The position numbers and the translations under genes were made by a program. The notes below the pieces were generated by a model, which did no database searches, had not been told where the DNA came from, and worked only from the letters and a program-made list of their open reading frames with translations. Positions 9,000 to 18,023 of a stretch of 64,000 bases of DNA are shown piece by piece (within the stretch, counting starts at the first letter, position 1; each line of letters starts with the position of its first letter). Location of the stretch: positions 806,001-870,000 of the forward strand of contig CAVTWL010000004.1 in assembly GCA_963738375.1 (NCBI GenBank). The letters are read 5' to 3'. Source of the DNA: Bog-159 sp963738375. Its GTDB lineage: Bacteria > Acidobacteriota > Terriglobia > Bryobacterales > Bryobacteraceae.

Positions 9000-9388
9000 T
9001 GTTAGCTCCTCCGCCGCCGTGGGCGGCTGCCAGCGAAATTGGTGGCGGGGGAGCGGAAATAATCTCAATGCGCTAATGCCGTAATAAGCCGTCCAAGATT
9101 AGCTTTTGGTTCTAGGGAAAACCCGGATATACTGACTGAAGCAATACTAATCAGTTTTAATCTAAATCCTACATTTACTTTGGAGACGCACCCCACCAAA
9201 GTATCTAAGTCATTCATTATAAACCTTCCCGCCGGACAAGGGTGCCCTCTACGGTGCACGATCGGTGACGCGGCCCAAAAAATGGAACCTCGATTTTTTA
9301 CGCAAATTTAAGGCCCGATGATATAAAGTAAGTTAACTATCGGATTGCTCGAAATCATTCGGATTAGGCCCGAGGAAGGTTCGAACCA
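9000..9388. other. Intergenic control region between two divergent surface-protein genes
   Basis: A 389-bp spacer, visibly richer in A+T than its neighbours, between divergently transcribed genes starting at 8999 (minus) and 9389 (plus). On the minus strand a perfect TATAAT lies at 9221-9216, which would give a leader of about 200 nt. On the plus strand TATAAA lies at 9322-9327. Neither has a good -35 at 17 nt. A 50-codon minus-strand ORF (9217-9065, starting MNDLDTLVGC) has a plausible AAGG upstream, but its codon use is unlike the neighbours and I do not call it. A short inverted repeat, ACTGA and TCAGT, lies in the putative leader. No known riboswitch class is recognised. Confidence 0.45.
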
Positions 9389-12300
9389 TTGAAACTCCCG
9401 TTTTCGTATATTTCAACAGTCCTTTTGATTGCAGTGTGCTGGCCGTCGAAAGCGGATGTACCTCCTCCTCCTCCTCCTCCTCAGGTTCCCGCCGGATATT
9501 GCACTACAATCAATACGGAACTAACCGGCGACTTGCAGGCGTTTAACCAAACGCTGCAAACGCCCCCCACCTGGACGCCCATAGCCGGCGGCCCGACGGT
9601 CTATGCCGGCAATCTTTCCATGGCCGATGCGAACGTCGGTCCAGGCTTGTCCGGCCCCGACTATCTCAACTCGGTTGAGATCCAACTCGGCGAATTGAAG
9701 GCTCTCGGAGTCAAAGCCGTCTTGGTGCAAGTAGGCTTCCCCGTGTTGTACGAGCCGTTCTTTGGCAGCACTTCTGCGATGCAGCCGTATTTGACGTTCT
9801 ACCAACAACTGGCGGTTGCGGTCAAAGCGGCGGGTTTGAAGCTCATCGTCGAGAACAATACGGTGCTGGTAAACGACTCCGAGTCTGGCTGGACCAACCT
9901 GAACGCCTATTTCGCCACCTTGAACTGGACCGAATATATGCTGGGCCGCGCCACCATGGCCGCGACGGTCGCCACCACGATGCAGCCGGACTATTTGGTG
10001 CTGGCGGAAGAACCCGACACCGAGGCGCTCAACAGCGGTCAACCGAACGTGAACATCCCGGCGGACGCCGCCACAATGATAGCCGGTGAAATCTCCGCAG
10101 TGCGCCTGGTAGCCCCAACCAGCAAACTGGGCGCTGGTTTCGGCAGTTGGCCGCCCGCAGGCGGCGCCACCCTTACTTCTTACATTCAGGCCTACGTTCA
10201 GCTTCCGCTCGATTACATCGACTTCCATATTTATCCAATCAATACCGAGAACGGTACAAGCATCATCGGCAGTTCCTTAACCATCGCCAGTATGGCGGCC
10301 GCCGCAGGTCTCCCCGTGGCGATCAGCGAAGCGTACTTGTGGAAAATGGAGAACAATGAATTCAATGTTTACACCGGCGACTATTTCCGCGCGCGCGACC
10401 CGTTCGGCTTTTGGGAACCGCTGAATATCGGTTTCTTCCAGACCCTGCAGTCGCTGGCCAATTACACCAATATGATTTATGTGGCTCCAGAAGGGCCGCA
10501 ATTCCTGTTCGCCTACCAGACTTATGGCGGTACTTCCGCCAATGGCGGCGCGGCGACTTGCACCTGCACGACGTCCAGTTGCGACCAATCCTCGATTGCC
10601 CAAACCGAGAACAGCCTCTCAAGCGCCGCCAATCAGATAGCGGGCTACACGGGGCTCGCCTACGGCTACTCGGGACTGCTGGTGGTGCCGCCTGACACGA
10701 TTGCGCCCACGATACCGGCAAACCTCGCCGCCACGGCAGGGTATACCGAGGTCACGTTGACGTGGTCCCCATCCACGGACAACGTGGGTGTGGCCGGATA
10801 CAATATCCTTCGCTGCACCGTGCCCGTAACCGGCGGCCAATGCACGCCTGCATGGATCACCAACACCACGGTTACCAGTTACATTGACGCGTTCCTGACC
10901 AGCGGCACGACCTACAACTATCAGGTTCAGGCGTTCGACCTGGTCAACAACAATTCACCGTTAACGCCGACCCTGGTCATAGCGACCTTCCCGACGGGCG
11001 GCGGGGGCGGCAACGCTCCCACAAATCTCACCGCGACCGCCGTTTCCCCAAAAGAAATCAACCTGGCCTGGACGGCCCCCACGGGACAAGTTGGTTCCTA
11101 TTTAATCTATAGCGGATCGACTGCGGCAACACTGCAGCAAGTGGCCACGGTCGGAGGATCGAGCACAACTTACAAGTATCAGCCACTGAACGCCGGTACG
11201 ACATATTTCTTCGGAGTCATGGCGGTCATAACGGGCGTAGACACGCCGTTATCCAATATCGTTTCAGCGACCACTTTGCCTCTGCCCCCGGCGCCGATAA
11301 GTCTGGTGGCAACAGCGTCCTCGACCACTAAAATCGGTCTAACCTGGCAGGAGCCGGCAGTGAGCCGCGGAGGCCTCGCCGTCACGCAATATCAGGTTCT
11401 CGAAGGAACTACGCCGGGTGTGCTCTCCAAAATCGCTACCGTCACCAGCCCGACATACACCAAGACGGGACTCACGGCGTCGACCCGATATTACTTTGAA
11501 GTGGTCGCGGTAGATTCGGCGAACGACGATTCGGTTCCCTCCAGCGAGGTGTCTGCCGTAACCGATCCTCTGCCGCCAGCCCCGGTAATGGGGACACCAT
11601 CGACACCCGACGCTACCGAAATCGTTCTTTCCTGGACATGGTCCCCGGCTTCCGGCGGCTTGCCCTTGGCCCGCTATCTGGTGAATTGCGGCCTGTCGCC
11701 GACCACCCTAACCCAGGTGGGTACAGTGACCAGCGGTACAACCTACACTTACCGATCTCTGGCTGCGGCGACCAAGTACTATTGTGACGTGCAAGCGGTC
11801 GATTCCGCGAACGACGATTCACCGGCATCGAATATCGTTTCGGTGACTACGCCGCCCTTGCCGCCCGCCCCGGTCATCACTTCGGAAACAGGCGCATCGG
11901 CTACTTCCATTGTCGTGAATTGGACCTGGAGTCCCATTGCCGGCGGTCTGCCGTTCTCGAAGTACGTCGTCAACTGCGGCACGTCGCCCACTGCGCTGAA
12001 ACAAGTCGGCTCGATAACGAGCGTTTCCACCACCACATACACCTACCGAGGTCTGACTGCCTCGACAACCTACTATTGCGATGTAGTCGCCTCCGACTCG
12101 GGATCGCCGGTGGATAACTCGCCGCCTTCGGTCATTGTTTCCACCAAAACGCTGCCGATGCCTCCAGCGCCAGTGATCACTTCGGCAACTGCGCCGACGA
12201 ACACCTCGATCACGTTGACTTGGACCTGGACCGCCGCCCCCGGAGGCCTGCCCATATCCAGGTACCTGGTAGATTGCGGCACATCGCCTACCAATCCGCC

Positions 12301-12442
12301 GCAAGTGGGAACATCGACAACGACGACGTTCACTTATCACAGCGCGGCAGCGTTAACCAAATACTATTGCCAGGTCATCGCTACCGATTCAGCGAACGAA
12401 AACTCGGCGCCTTCTGCTCAGGTAACAGTAACTACACCGTGA
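9389..12442 (+). CDS. Secreted TIM-barrel-like protein with six FN3 domains
   Basis: 1017 aa from a TTG at 9389 (AGGAAGG upstream). A signal peptide (LPFSYISTVLLIAVCWPSKA) is followed directly by a run of seven prolines. Residues about 40-430 look like a glycoside-hydrolase-type barrel: strand segments VKAVLVQVGFPVLY, LKLIVENNTVLV, PDYLVLAEEPDTEA and LDYIDFHIYP, then VAISEAYLW, where the Glu residues at strand ends could be catalytic. Six fibronectin type III domains of about 95 aa start near residues 433, 538, 632, 728, 825 and 924; the last three are close copies containing YYCDV or YYCQV with paired cysteines. This is probably an extracellular polysaccharide-active or binding protein. No specific GH family was recognised. 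Confidence 0.75.
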   Translation: MKLPFSYISTVLLIAVCWPSKADVPPPPPPPQVPAGYCTTINTELTGDLQAFNQTLQTPPTWTPIAGGPTVYAGNLSMADANVGPGLSGPDYLNSVEIQLGELKALGVKAVLVQVGFPVLYEPFFGSTSAMQPYLTFYQQLAVAVKAAGLKLIVENNTVLVNDSESGWTNLNAYFATLNWTEYMLGRATMAATVATTMQPDYLVLAEEPDTEALNSGQPNVNIPADAATMIAGEISAVRLVAPTSKLGAGFGSWPPAGGATLTSYIQAYVQLPLDYIDFHIYPINTENGTSIIGSSLTIASMAAAAGLPVAISEAYLWKMENNEFNVYTGDYFRARDPFGFWEPLNIGFFQTLQSLANYTNMIYVAPEGPQFLFAYQTYGGTSANGGAATCTCTTSSCDQSSIAQTENSLSSAANQIAGYTGLAYGYSGLLVVPPDTIAPTIPANLAATAGYTEVTLTWSPSTDNVGVAGYNILRCTVPVTGGQCTPAWITNTTVTSYIDAFLTSGTTYNYQVQAFDLVNNNSPLTPTLVIATFPTGGGGGNAPTNLTATAVSPKEINLAWTAPTGQVGSYLIYSGSTAATLQQVATVGGSSTTYKYQPLNAGTTYFFGVMAVITGVDTPLSNIVSATTLPLPPAPISLVATASSTTKIGLTWQEPAVSRGGLAVTQYQVLEGTTPGVLSKIATVTSPTYTKTGLTASTRYYFEVVAVDSANDDSVPSSEVSAVTDPLPPAPVMGTPSTPDATEIVLSWTWSPASGGLPLARYLVNCGLSPTTLTQVGTVTSGTTYTYRSLAAATKYYCDVQAVDSANDDSPASNIVSVTTPPLPPAPVITSETGASATSIVVNWTWSPIAGGLPFSKYVVNCGTSPTALKQVGSITSVSTTTYTYRGLTASTTYYCDVVASDSGSPVDNSPPSVIVSTKTLPMPPAPVITSATAPTNTSITLTWTWTAAPGGLPISRYLVDCGTSPTNPPQVGTSTTTTFTYHSAAALTKYYCQVIATDSANENSAPSAQVTVTTP
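9461..9481 (+). repeat. (CCT)7 microsatellite encoding a proline run
   Basis: Seven perfect CCT triplets sit immediately after the signal-peptide region of the FN3 protein and encode Pro7. Gain or loss of units would only change linker length, because the unit is a codon. Confidence 0.9.
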
Positions 12443-12468
12443 CCTTGGAATAGCACCGGCGCGCGCCT

Positions 12469-13308
12469 TCACGGCAGCAGCGGGAGAGGCGTGTTCACGA
12501 CTGGAGGAGGCGCCACCGCTGTGAATGTGGCGGATGCCTCAATACCAGCGTCTGTGGCAAGTGCCAGGATTCGCTTTCCCTCGTCGACCAATACTCCACG
12601 AAAGTGTACTGGGGAGGCGCCGCCGCCATCGCGAGCAACGGCAAGATTCAGCTCGACGCTGCACTGATCGTCGACCGTGAGCATCACGTCTGTCTGTGAA
12701 CCGCCGCCGTCGTTCAATTCCATGAAATTACCATTACCGTCGGTTTGGATCCCGCCTTTTGCGGCCAAGGTATGCGATATCTCCCCTTCCAACATCGGCG
12801 TTGAGTTGCCGGCCGCGGTGAACGTATACTGCTTGCTCAAGCCTTGAATCGTACAAACGGATGCGATCTTTGCCATGGCGCCTTTTTGAACGCCGCCAGG
12901 ATCGGTTTGTTTGAAATCGATCCGTTTGCCTCCATCCGCGCCCACGCCGCTGAAATGTTGAAAGGCGCCGGAGTCGTCCTGTAGGATCCATGTAATCGTG
13001 CAATCCTCATGCGCTTCATAAGTACCAGTTACCGGATTGCCCAGCAGGTAACCGGCAAACATCACCGTCGATGTGCCCGTGATAGCGCCTTCCGGTCCCA
13101 GCACAATCCTGCCCAGCGCGGCGACCGTTTTAGCATCGCCGGAGATGGTGGTTTCGCCGGAGAGCTGAAATCCGTAAGCGCCTTGAAAATCGGCCGGATT
13201 GCAGAAGGACGCACCACAAGCCGGCACTGCGGCGGCTAACAACCCCAGCACTCGCAGCCAACCGGGGCGTTTGGCGGAAGTTTCGGATATCCGATCGTCG
13301 CAGTTCAT
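12469..13308 (-). CDS. Secreted protein of unknown function, Acidobacteria-type
   Basis: 279 aa from ATG 13308, chosen because an alanine-rich signal peptide (LRVLGLLAAAVPACGA) follows; the open frame runs further upstream without coding character. The mature part appears to be two similar beta-rich halves. Each has a G-rich strand pattern and a central cysteine: (A/G)xGRIVLGPEGAITGTS and GTYEAHEDCTITW in the first, GGIQTDGNGNFMEL and LTVDDQCSVELNL in the second. The tail is proline-rich (APPPVVNTPLPLLP). I recognise no named family; the pattern resembles lipocalin-like beta barrels of soil acidobacteria. It is convergent with the FN3 gene, 26 bp away. Confidence 0.65.
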   Translation of the reverse strand: MNCDDRISETSAKRPGWLRVLGLLAAAVPACGASFCNPADFQGAYGFQLSGETTISGDAKTVAALGRIVLGPEGAITGTSTVMFAGYLLGNPVTGTYEAHEDCTITWILQDDSGAFQHFSGVGADGGKRIDFKQTDPGGVQKGAMAKIASVCTIQGLSKQYTFTAAGNSTPMLEGEISHTLAAKGGIQTDGNGNFMELNDGGGSQTDVMLTVDDQCSVELNLAVARDGGGASPVHFRGVLVDEGKRILALATDAGIEASATFTAVAPPPVVNTPLPLLP

Positions 13309-13440
13309 TGTGGGGCTTTTCCAAGCACGTACCTGACCATTTGCTGTATGTCCCGTCGTTGGTTTGTGTTCTCGTATTGGCCGCGCAGCGACCGCGCTGG
13401 GGAGCCCCAACGCCTGCTGCAGAACACCAATCATTTGGCC

Positions 13441-13999
13441 CCGTGATCCTTCTCTCCCGATGGCCGCCATCTGGCCTACTTCGAGAGAATCCCCCGCAGC
13501 GGGGATATTTCGACCCTCACGCTGGATTTGACCGATCCAATCGTCCAAAAGAGGGCGCTCCCGAGCTGTTTCTCCATGCCCCGGCCGACGAACTGTGTCC
13601 CATTTTCTCCCCGGACGGCCGCTGGATCGCTTACCTCTCGGATGGCGACATTTTTGTGCGGCCATTTCCACCAAAACCGGAAGGCAAATCGCAGATTGCC
13701 AACGGCGCGGCACACACATTCTGGAGCAAGCATGGCCGGCAGCTATTCTACGAGGGCGCCGACAACCGGATTATGGTAGTGAACTACACTGCCAATGGAG
13801 ATTTGTTCGTGCCCGCCAGACCCCAGCTATGGTCGGAAACGCAGCTCTTCAACCCAGGACTGCTGAACCTGGACATGGCCCGGACGTCAAGCGCATCGCC
13901 GTGCTTTACTCGACGGAACGCGTGGCAGCCCGGAAAGGCCGCGAGCATGTCACCATGCTCCTTAATTTTTTCGACGAAGTGAAGCGTGGGATTCCATAG
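13441..13999 (+). pseudogene. Remnant of a WD40-like (PD40/TolB-type) beta-propeller protein
   Basis: Conserved protein sequence continues across three frames. The first segment (13441 to about 13548) gives SFSPDGRHLAYFERIPRSGD and LTLDLTDPIVQK. The second (to about 13880) gives GAPELFLHAPADELCPIFSP, DGRWIAYLSDGDIFVRPFP and WSKHGRQLFYEG. The third (to the TAG at 13999) gives PDVKRIAVLYSTE and FFDEVKRGIP. SPDGR(W/H)(I/L)AY is the PD40 propeller-blade signature, and the whole matches the C-terminal end of the large propeller-bearing Ser/Thr kinases or TolB-like proteins common in Solibacter-type genomes. The N-terminal kinase or remaining blades are absent upstream, and no start codon or ribosome site is seen. 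It is therefore a decayed fragment rather than a gene hit by sequencing error alone. Confidence 0.75.
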
Positions 14000-14020
14000 G
14001 AGATCAGTACTGTTGATGAG

Positions 14021-15865
14021 TCACTGGGGCGGTAGCGGATCCACCATGTGCGCGCGATCGAGAACCGCCAGCAGCGCATAGTAATTGTCCACCAAGAAAC
14101 CTTCATAGCCGTGCGCCCCGCCATGCCAGTCCTTCCAGTCGTAAGTCATGCCATTCGCGGCGCGGCCTGAAAAACCCTGGCCGGCGAAGGCCTGCAGCAT
14201 GGGCAGCAGGATGCGATCGCCCTGTTCGCCCTCACCGAGTTTATACAGTGCCGCCATGGTGAAGTAGGCAAAGCTGGCGGTCGTTCCGCCGTTTTCGTAG
14301 ATTTGAAATCCGTCGCTGCCGTCTTCGCGCTGGGAACCGCCGTAGCGCAGGTCGAGATCGACGTAATCCGCGCGGCGGATCGGAATCAGGTTGCCCGGAA
14401 GGCCCAGCGAGAAATCGCTGTAGCCTACGCTTGTCATCTTGGCCAGGATGCCTTGCATGGCGCGATGCGCCTGTTCGGTTGTAAGCAATCCATAGCGCGC
14501 GGCGATCCCGCTGACGAAAGGGAAAAAGTAATTGTGCAACTGGCCGTCGCCGCTGCGCCATCCGCCGACGACCCCCGCTGCCGGGTCCAGAAACGCCGCC
14601 GCGTAGGCGTCGCGAATCTGCGCAGCTCGCGCGCGATAGCGAACCGAGTCGTCGCGCCGGCCGATGCGTCCCGCCATCGCCGCCATGCTCAGCAGCGCAC
14701 GATAACCCAAAGCGTTCGAATAAGCGTCCTGATGGCCAAAGCCGACGGTGTCCCACCAATTCGCTGGCCGCACCTTGAACGGATTGCCCCAGGAACCGGA
14801 ATTCCCGCTGGCCGGGTATTCGAGCAGCGGACTCCCATCGGCGTTGGGCGCGATCATGGCCTCGGCCCATGCGCGCAGCCCCGGATAATTCACCCGTAGC
14901 CACCCGCCGTCGTGCCCGCCGATCGCGTAGTCATACGCAGAGATTAGCAGCGACGGATACACGTCGAGAAACACGTACGGAACCCGCGTATCCACCCAGC
15001 CGCTGTTTCCGTCGAATTCGTGGAAGCCGGGCATGCCGTAGGAACGATAACCGCCCAAGTACCGGTCGAGCGACTCGCGCACCAGATCGAGCGCCCTCAG
15101 GCCCGGCCCGAGTTCCGACGTGTAGCGCGCGATGTCGCTGTACATATAGAGCACGAACGCACACGGATCGCTGGCGGCGTTGTTGGCCAGAACGTGCAGT
15201 TCGGCCTGCATCTGCAGCGCGTTGAGCCAGTCGCGGCGGAAGCCGTCGTAGCGGTGGTCATCGGCTGCGATGCCGGGAACTGATGGGAATATCGCCGCGG
15301 TTTCCAGCGTGTATTCGATCTCAGGCTGGTCTTCATCGGCGCAGGGGAAGCCGAGGGAGACGAACAGCTTGGGGCGCCGGTGCGCATCGTAATTGAGTGC
15401 ACGGCGCGGCGCGATGGCCGAAATACGTAGCGATCCCATCCCGGGAAGATGTAGGACGGCGGGCAAGCCGATGTCGCGTTTCGCCGCAAGCCGGCCCAAC
15501 AGCGTGGCGTGCGAGACATCCGGATTAAATGTCCACGTCATATCGCGCATCTGCGTGGCGGGACGGAACGCGCTTCGCAGCACCAGGCGATCGCCATCGC
15601 AGCGCATCTCCCAGATCCACTGGCGCGGGTTGGCGGCGTTGGCATAGCGCGTCCAGCCATCCAGCTGGGTCACAACGTAAGTGTCACGGCCCACAGGCGC
15701 TTCCTCCACGGGGCTGGGGCGGAAATCGCCGTGCTTCAGCGAATCGACGCTGAGAAACGACAGGCCAGGTTGCCGCGGGTCGAACGCCACTTTGAGCGAG
15801 GCGCTTTCACAGGCCATCGCGTGGGACGCCAGCGTCAACGTGATGGCCGCAAGTGGAAGCCGCAT
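14021..15865 (-). CDS. Secreted six-hairpin glycosidase-like protein
   Basis: 614 aa from ATG 15865, which begins a signal peptide (MRLPLAAITLTLASHAMA). An N-terminal beta domain (about 20-230) is followed by an alpha/alpha toroid with the GDGQLHNYFFPF, GHQDAYSNALGYRALL and YENGGTTASFAYFTMAALY segments typical of GH63/GH78/GH94-type six-hairpin enzymes. The DWLNALQMQAEL and FHEFDGNSGWVDTR regions line the probable active site. It follows the serine hydrolase gene by 4 nt and is probably co-transcribed with it. The substrate is not determinable; a secreted exo-glycosidase acting on plant or microbial oligosaccharides is the best guess. It resembles acidobacterial proteins annotated only as hypothetical or as glycosidase-like. 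Confidence 0.65.
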   Translation of the reverse strand: MRLPLAAITLTLASHAMACESASLKVAFDPRQPGLSFLSVDSLKHGDFRPSPVEEAPVGRDTYVVTQLDGWTRYANAANPRQWIWEMRCDGDRLVLRSAFRPATQMRDMTWTFNPDVSHATLLGRLAAKRDIGLPAVLHLPGMGSLRISAIAPRRALNYDAHRRPKLFVSLGFPCADEDQPEIEYTLETAAIFPSVPGIAADDHRYDGFRRDWLNALQMQAELHVLANNAASDPCAFVLYMYSDIARYTSELGPGLRALDLVRESLDRYLGGYRSYGMPGFHEFDGNSGWVDTRVPYVFLDVYPSLLISAYDYAIGGHDGGWLRVNYPGLRAWAEAMIAPNADGSPLLEYPASGNSGSWGNPFKVRPANWWDTVGFGHQDAYSNALGYRALLSMAAMAGRIGRRDDSVRYRARAAQIRDAYAAAFLDPAAGVVGGWRSGDGQLHNYFFPFVSGIAARYGLLTTEQAHRAMQGILAKMTSVGYSDFSLGLPGNLIPIRRADYVDLDLRYGGSQREDGSDGFQIYENGGTTASFAYFTMAALYKLGEGEQGDRILLPMLQAFAGQGFSGRAANGMTYDWKDWHGGAHGYEGFLVDNYYALLAVLDRAHMVDPLPPQ

Positions 15866-15869
15866 CTTG

Positions 15870-17168
15870 TTACTCGATGACCGCTTGCGATACGGCGTTG
15901 TCGAAGTCATATTGCAGCGAACGACCCGGCGTCTGCACAAACAAGATCACCACCATCTGTTCTTTCCGATTCACCCACCAGTAGGTGCCGAATGCGCCGT
16001 CCCAACCATAGCTGCCGTTGGGCTTACGCATGCGCGCCTCGACTGCGTTCAGGACCACCTCGCCGCCGAGTCCGAAACCGACGCCCTTGGCCGGACGGCC
16101 ACGGCCAATCTGCCCTTCAAACAAATCGCCGACATTGTTGCTCTGCATCAGCTCGACGGTCCACGGGCTGAGGATGCGTTTGCCGTTCAACTGTCCGCCG
16201 TTACACAGCATTTGCGCGAATTGCAGGTAGTCTTCCGCGGTAGCCGTCAAACCGCCCGCGCCCGAAAAGTAAGTGGGCGAGCCGATGCGCAGCGGATTGG
16301 CCGGCTTTTTCAGCCCTTCCGCCGTATGGTTGTAAATCGTGGCGATGCGCGTCTTGTCCTTCTCTGGAACGTTAAACCATGTATTATTCATGCCCAGCGG
16401 GTCGAACAAACGCTGCCGCAGGAATTGATCGAACGTCAGCCCGGAGACGATCTCGACAATGCGTCCTAACGTGTCGAATCCGGCTAAGCCGCTATAACGC
16501 CATTGCGTGCCGGGCTGAAAGTCGAGGGCCAATCCGCCCAGTTTAGGGATGAAATCCGCCAGGGTGTCGGTAGCGGCGCGCGCCTGCATCAACTTCTGGA
16601 AATCCGCTCCGGTGATGCCGCCAGTGGCGAGGCCGGAAGTATGCGTCAGAAGGTCGATAATGGTGATGTCATGAGTCGCCGGAACCGTATAATATTTGTC
16701 GCCCTCCGGCGGCCGGCTGTCGGTCATGGGCGCCTGAGCGCGCGTCCACTCCATGGCGACTTTGGAATTCCTAAATTCCGGAATGTATCTCCCCACCGGA
16801 TCGGTCAGCTTCAGCTTTCCTTCCTCCATCAGCATCAAAATGGCGGTGGCGGTGATGGGCTTCGACGACGATGCCAGGCGAAACAGCGCGTCCTTGGTCA
16901 TCGGCGTCCTCGCCTCCAGGTCCATCAAGCCGTGCGCCTCGAAATGGACCACACGGCCGCGCCGCGCGACCATGGTCACCGCGCCGGAGATACTTCCCTC
17001 CTCCACGCGGCGCATGATCATTTCGTGAATGCGCCGCAGGCGCTCGCCGGACATCCCGACATCTTCGGGCTTAGCCGCCGGCAGCGACGCGGCGGCGACA
17101 GGTAGGAGAGCGGTACAAAGAATGGCCACGCCGCAGCCGATTTGCGAAAACAGATAGGGTCGGGTCAT
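15870..17168 (-). CDS. Class C beta-lactamase-like serine hydrolase
   Basis: 432 aa from ATG 17168, which begins a secretory signal (FSQIGCGVAILCTALLPVAA). The beta-lactamase/transpeptidase-like fold (PF00144 type) is clear: SxxK nucleophile motif in FRLASSSKPITATAILMLME near residue 90, the YSG triad equivalent in WRYSGLAGFDTLG near 215, and the third motif region GYGWDGAFGTYWW-like (YGWDGAFGTYWWV) near 395. Members include esterases, D-aminopeptidases and penicillin-binding-like enzymes, and true AmpC activity cannot be assumed. It stands 4 nt before the six-hairpin gene and diverges from the lectin-like gene, with about 80 bp between the starts. Confidence 0.88.
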   Translation of the reverse strand: MTRPYLFSQIGCGVAILCTALLPVAAASLPAAKPEDVGMSGERLRRIHEMIMRRVEEGSISGAVTMVARRGRVVHFEAHGLMDLEARTPMTKDALFRLASSSKPITATAILMLMEEGKLKLTDPVGRYIPEFRNSKVAMEWTRAQAPMTDSRPPEGDKYYTVPATHDITIIDLLTHTSGLATGGITGADFQKLMQARAATDTLADFIPKLGGLALDFQPGTQWRYSGLAGFDTLGRIVEIVSGLTFDQFLRQRLFDPLGMNNTWFNVPEKDKTRIATIYNHTAEGLKKPANPLRIGSPTYFSGAGGLTATAEDYLQFAQMLCNGGQLNGKRILSPWTVELMQSNNVGDLFEGQIGRGRPAKGVGFGLGGEVVLNAVEARMRKPNGSYGWDGAFGTYWWVNRKEQMVVILFVQTPGRSLQYDFDNAVSQAVIE

Positions 17169-17249
17169 GGAAAGTTGATCGTAGCGCGGATCTTTCCAAA
17201 ACAAAACCACGCGGAACATTCCGATACGGGGCAGTGTTATGCTCTCCCC

Positions 17250-18002
17250 ATGCAACCGCACCTCACTCTGTGCCGTTTCCTCGCCGGTCTGCTGGCAGTT
17301 CCAACACTCGCTGCCACCGGCTCAATCAATCTCACGCTGAACGGGAGCGCGCAACTTGTTACCGCCCCCAAAGGAAACACCATCATCGCGCTGACGCCAT
17401 TACGGCAAAATCAGGCCGGGTCGGCCTTCACCTCCGAGATTGTGCCCTTCGGCCCTAAGTTCGCGTTCGCCACCTTCTTCCAGTTCCGCATGTCTACAAA
17501 CGACGGATTCTACCCCGCGGCCGACGGTTTCGTCTTTGTGTTGCAGACGGCTGGTCCAACGGCCTTGGGAGGCGATGGGGCGGGGCTGGGATATCTCAAT
17601 ATCACTCCCAGCATTGCCGTCGAATTCGATACCTATATGAATGCGCCGTTCGACCCGAACAGCAATCATGTGGCAATTCTCACCCAGGGCCAACTGAACG
17701 ACATGGACCCCCAATCTCCCTATGGCGTGGCTGACTGTACCTACTACTACACATTCGGATGCATGGGAAACGGCGATGTCTGGTCGGTGTGGATCGGCTA
17801 CGATGGAACCAACCTGTCTGTAGCCCTCGCAGACAATTCCACGGTACGCCCCGCCAACCTGATCGAGTTTCCCATCGACATTGCGAGCCAATTGGGGCAG
17901 ACGTCGGCTTACGTGGGCTTTACTGGCGCAACGGGGAGCATGTTCGCGACGCACGAAATTGCTAGCTGGGAGTTTCCCGATACTCAGCAGCCGGTCCAGT
18001 AA
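17250..18002 (+). CDS. Secreted L-type (legume-like) lectin domain protein
   Basis: 250 aa from ATG 17250 with a signal peptide (LCRFLAGLLAVPTLAA). The mature part is a single jelly-roll like that of bacterial legume-lectin-type modules: ALTPLRQNQAGSAF, FAFATFFQFRMS, then DGFVFVLQTAGPTALGGDGA, LGYLNITPSIAVEFDTYMN with the Asp/Asn metal-site region DPNSNHVAIL, and the closing strands QTSAYVGFTGATGSMFATH and WEFP. It probably binds a carbohydrate outside the cell. There is no PEP-CTERM or other anchor at the C-terminus. The start region lies opposite that of the serine hydrolase, so the two genes may share a promoter region. Confidence 0.75.
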   Translation: MQPHLTLCRFLAGLLAVPTLAATGSINLTLNGSAQLVTAPKGNTIIALTPLRQNQAGSAFTSEIVPFGPKFAFATFFQFRMSTNDGFYPAADGFVFVLQTAGPTALGGDGAGLGYLNITPSIAVEFDTYMNAPFDPNSNHVAILTQGQLNDMDPQSPYGVADCTYYYTFGCMGNGDVWSVWIGYDGTNLSVALADNSTVRPANLIEFPIDIASQLGQTSAYVGFTGATGSMFATHEIASWEFPDTQQPVQ

Positions 18003-18023
18003 AGATTGTGCGGCCAGCTCTCT

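Noticed and set aside
9065..9259. Small minus-strand ORF upstream of the GloVer gene
   Set aside because: A start with a weak AAGG exists, but the codon use is AT-rich and there is no recognisable protein feature. More likely leader or promoter DNA.
9461..9481. CCT tract as a phase-variation switch
   Set aside because: The unit is three bases within the reading frame, so slippage cannot turn the gene on or off.
13308..13719. N-terminal extension of the secreted protein gene at 12469-13308
   Set aside because: The open frame continues 137 codons upstream, but it runs through the complement of the propeller remnant, and a signal peptide starts at ATG 13308.
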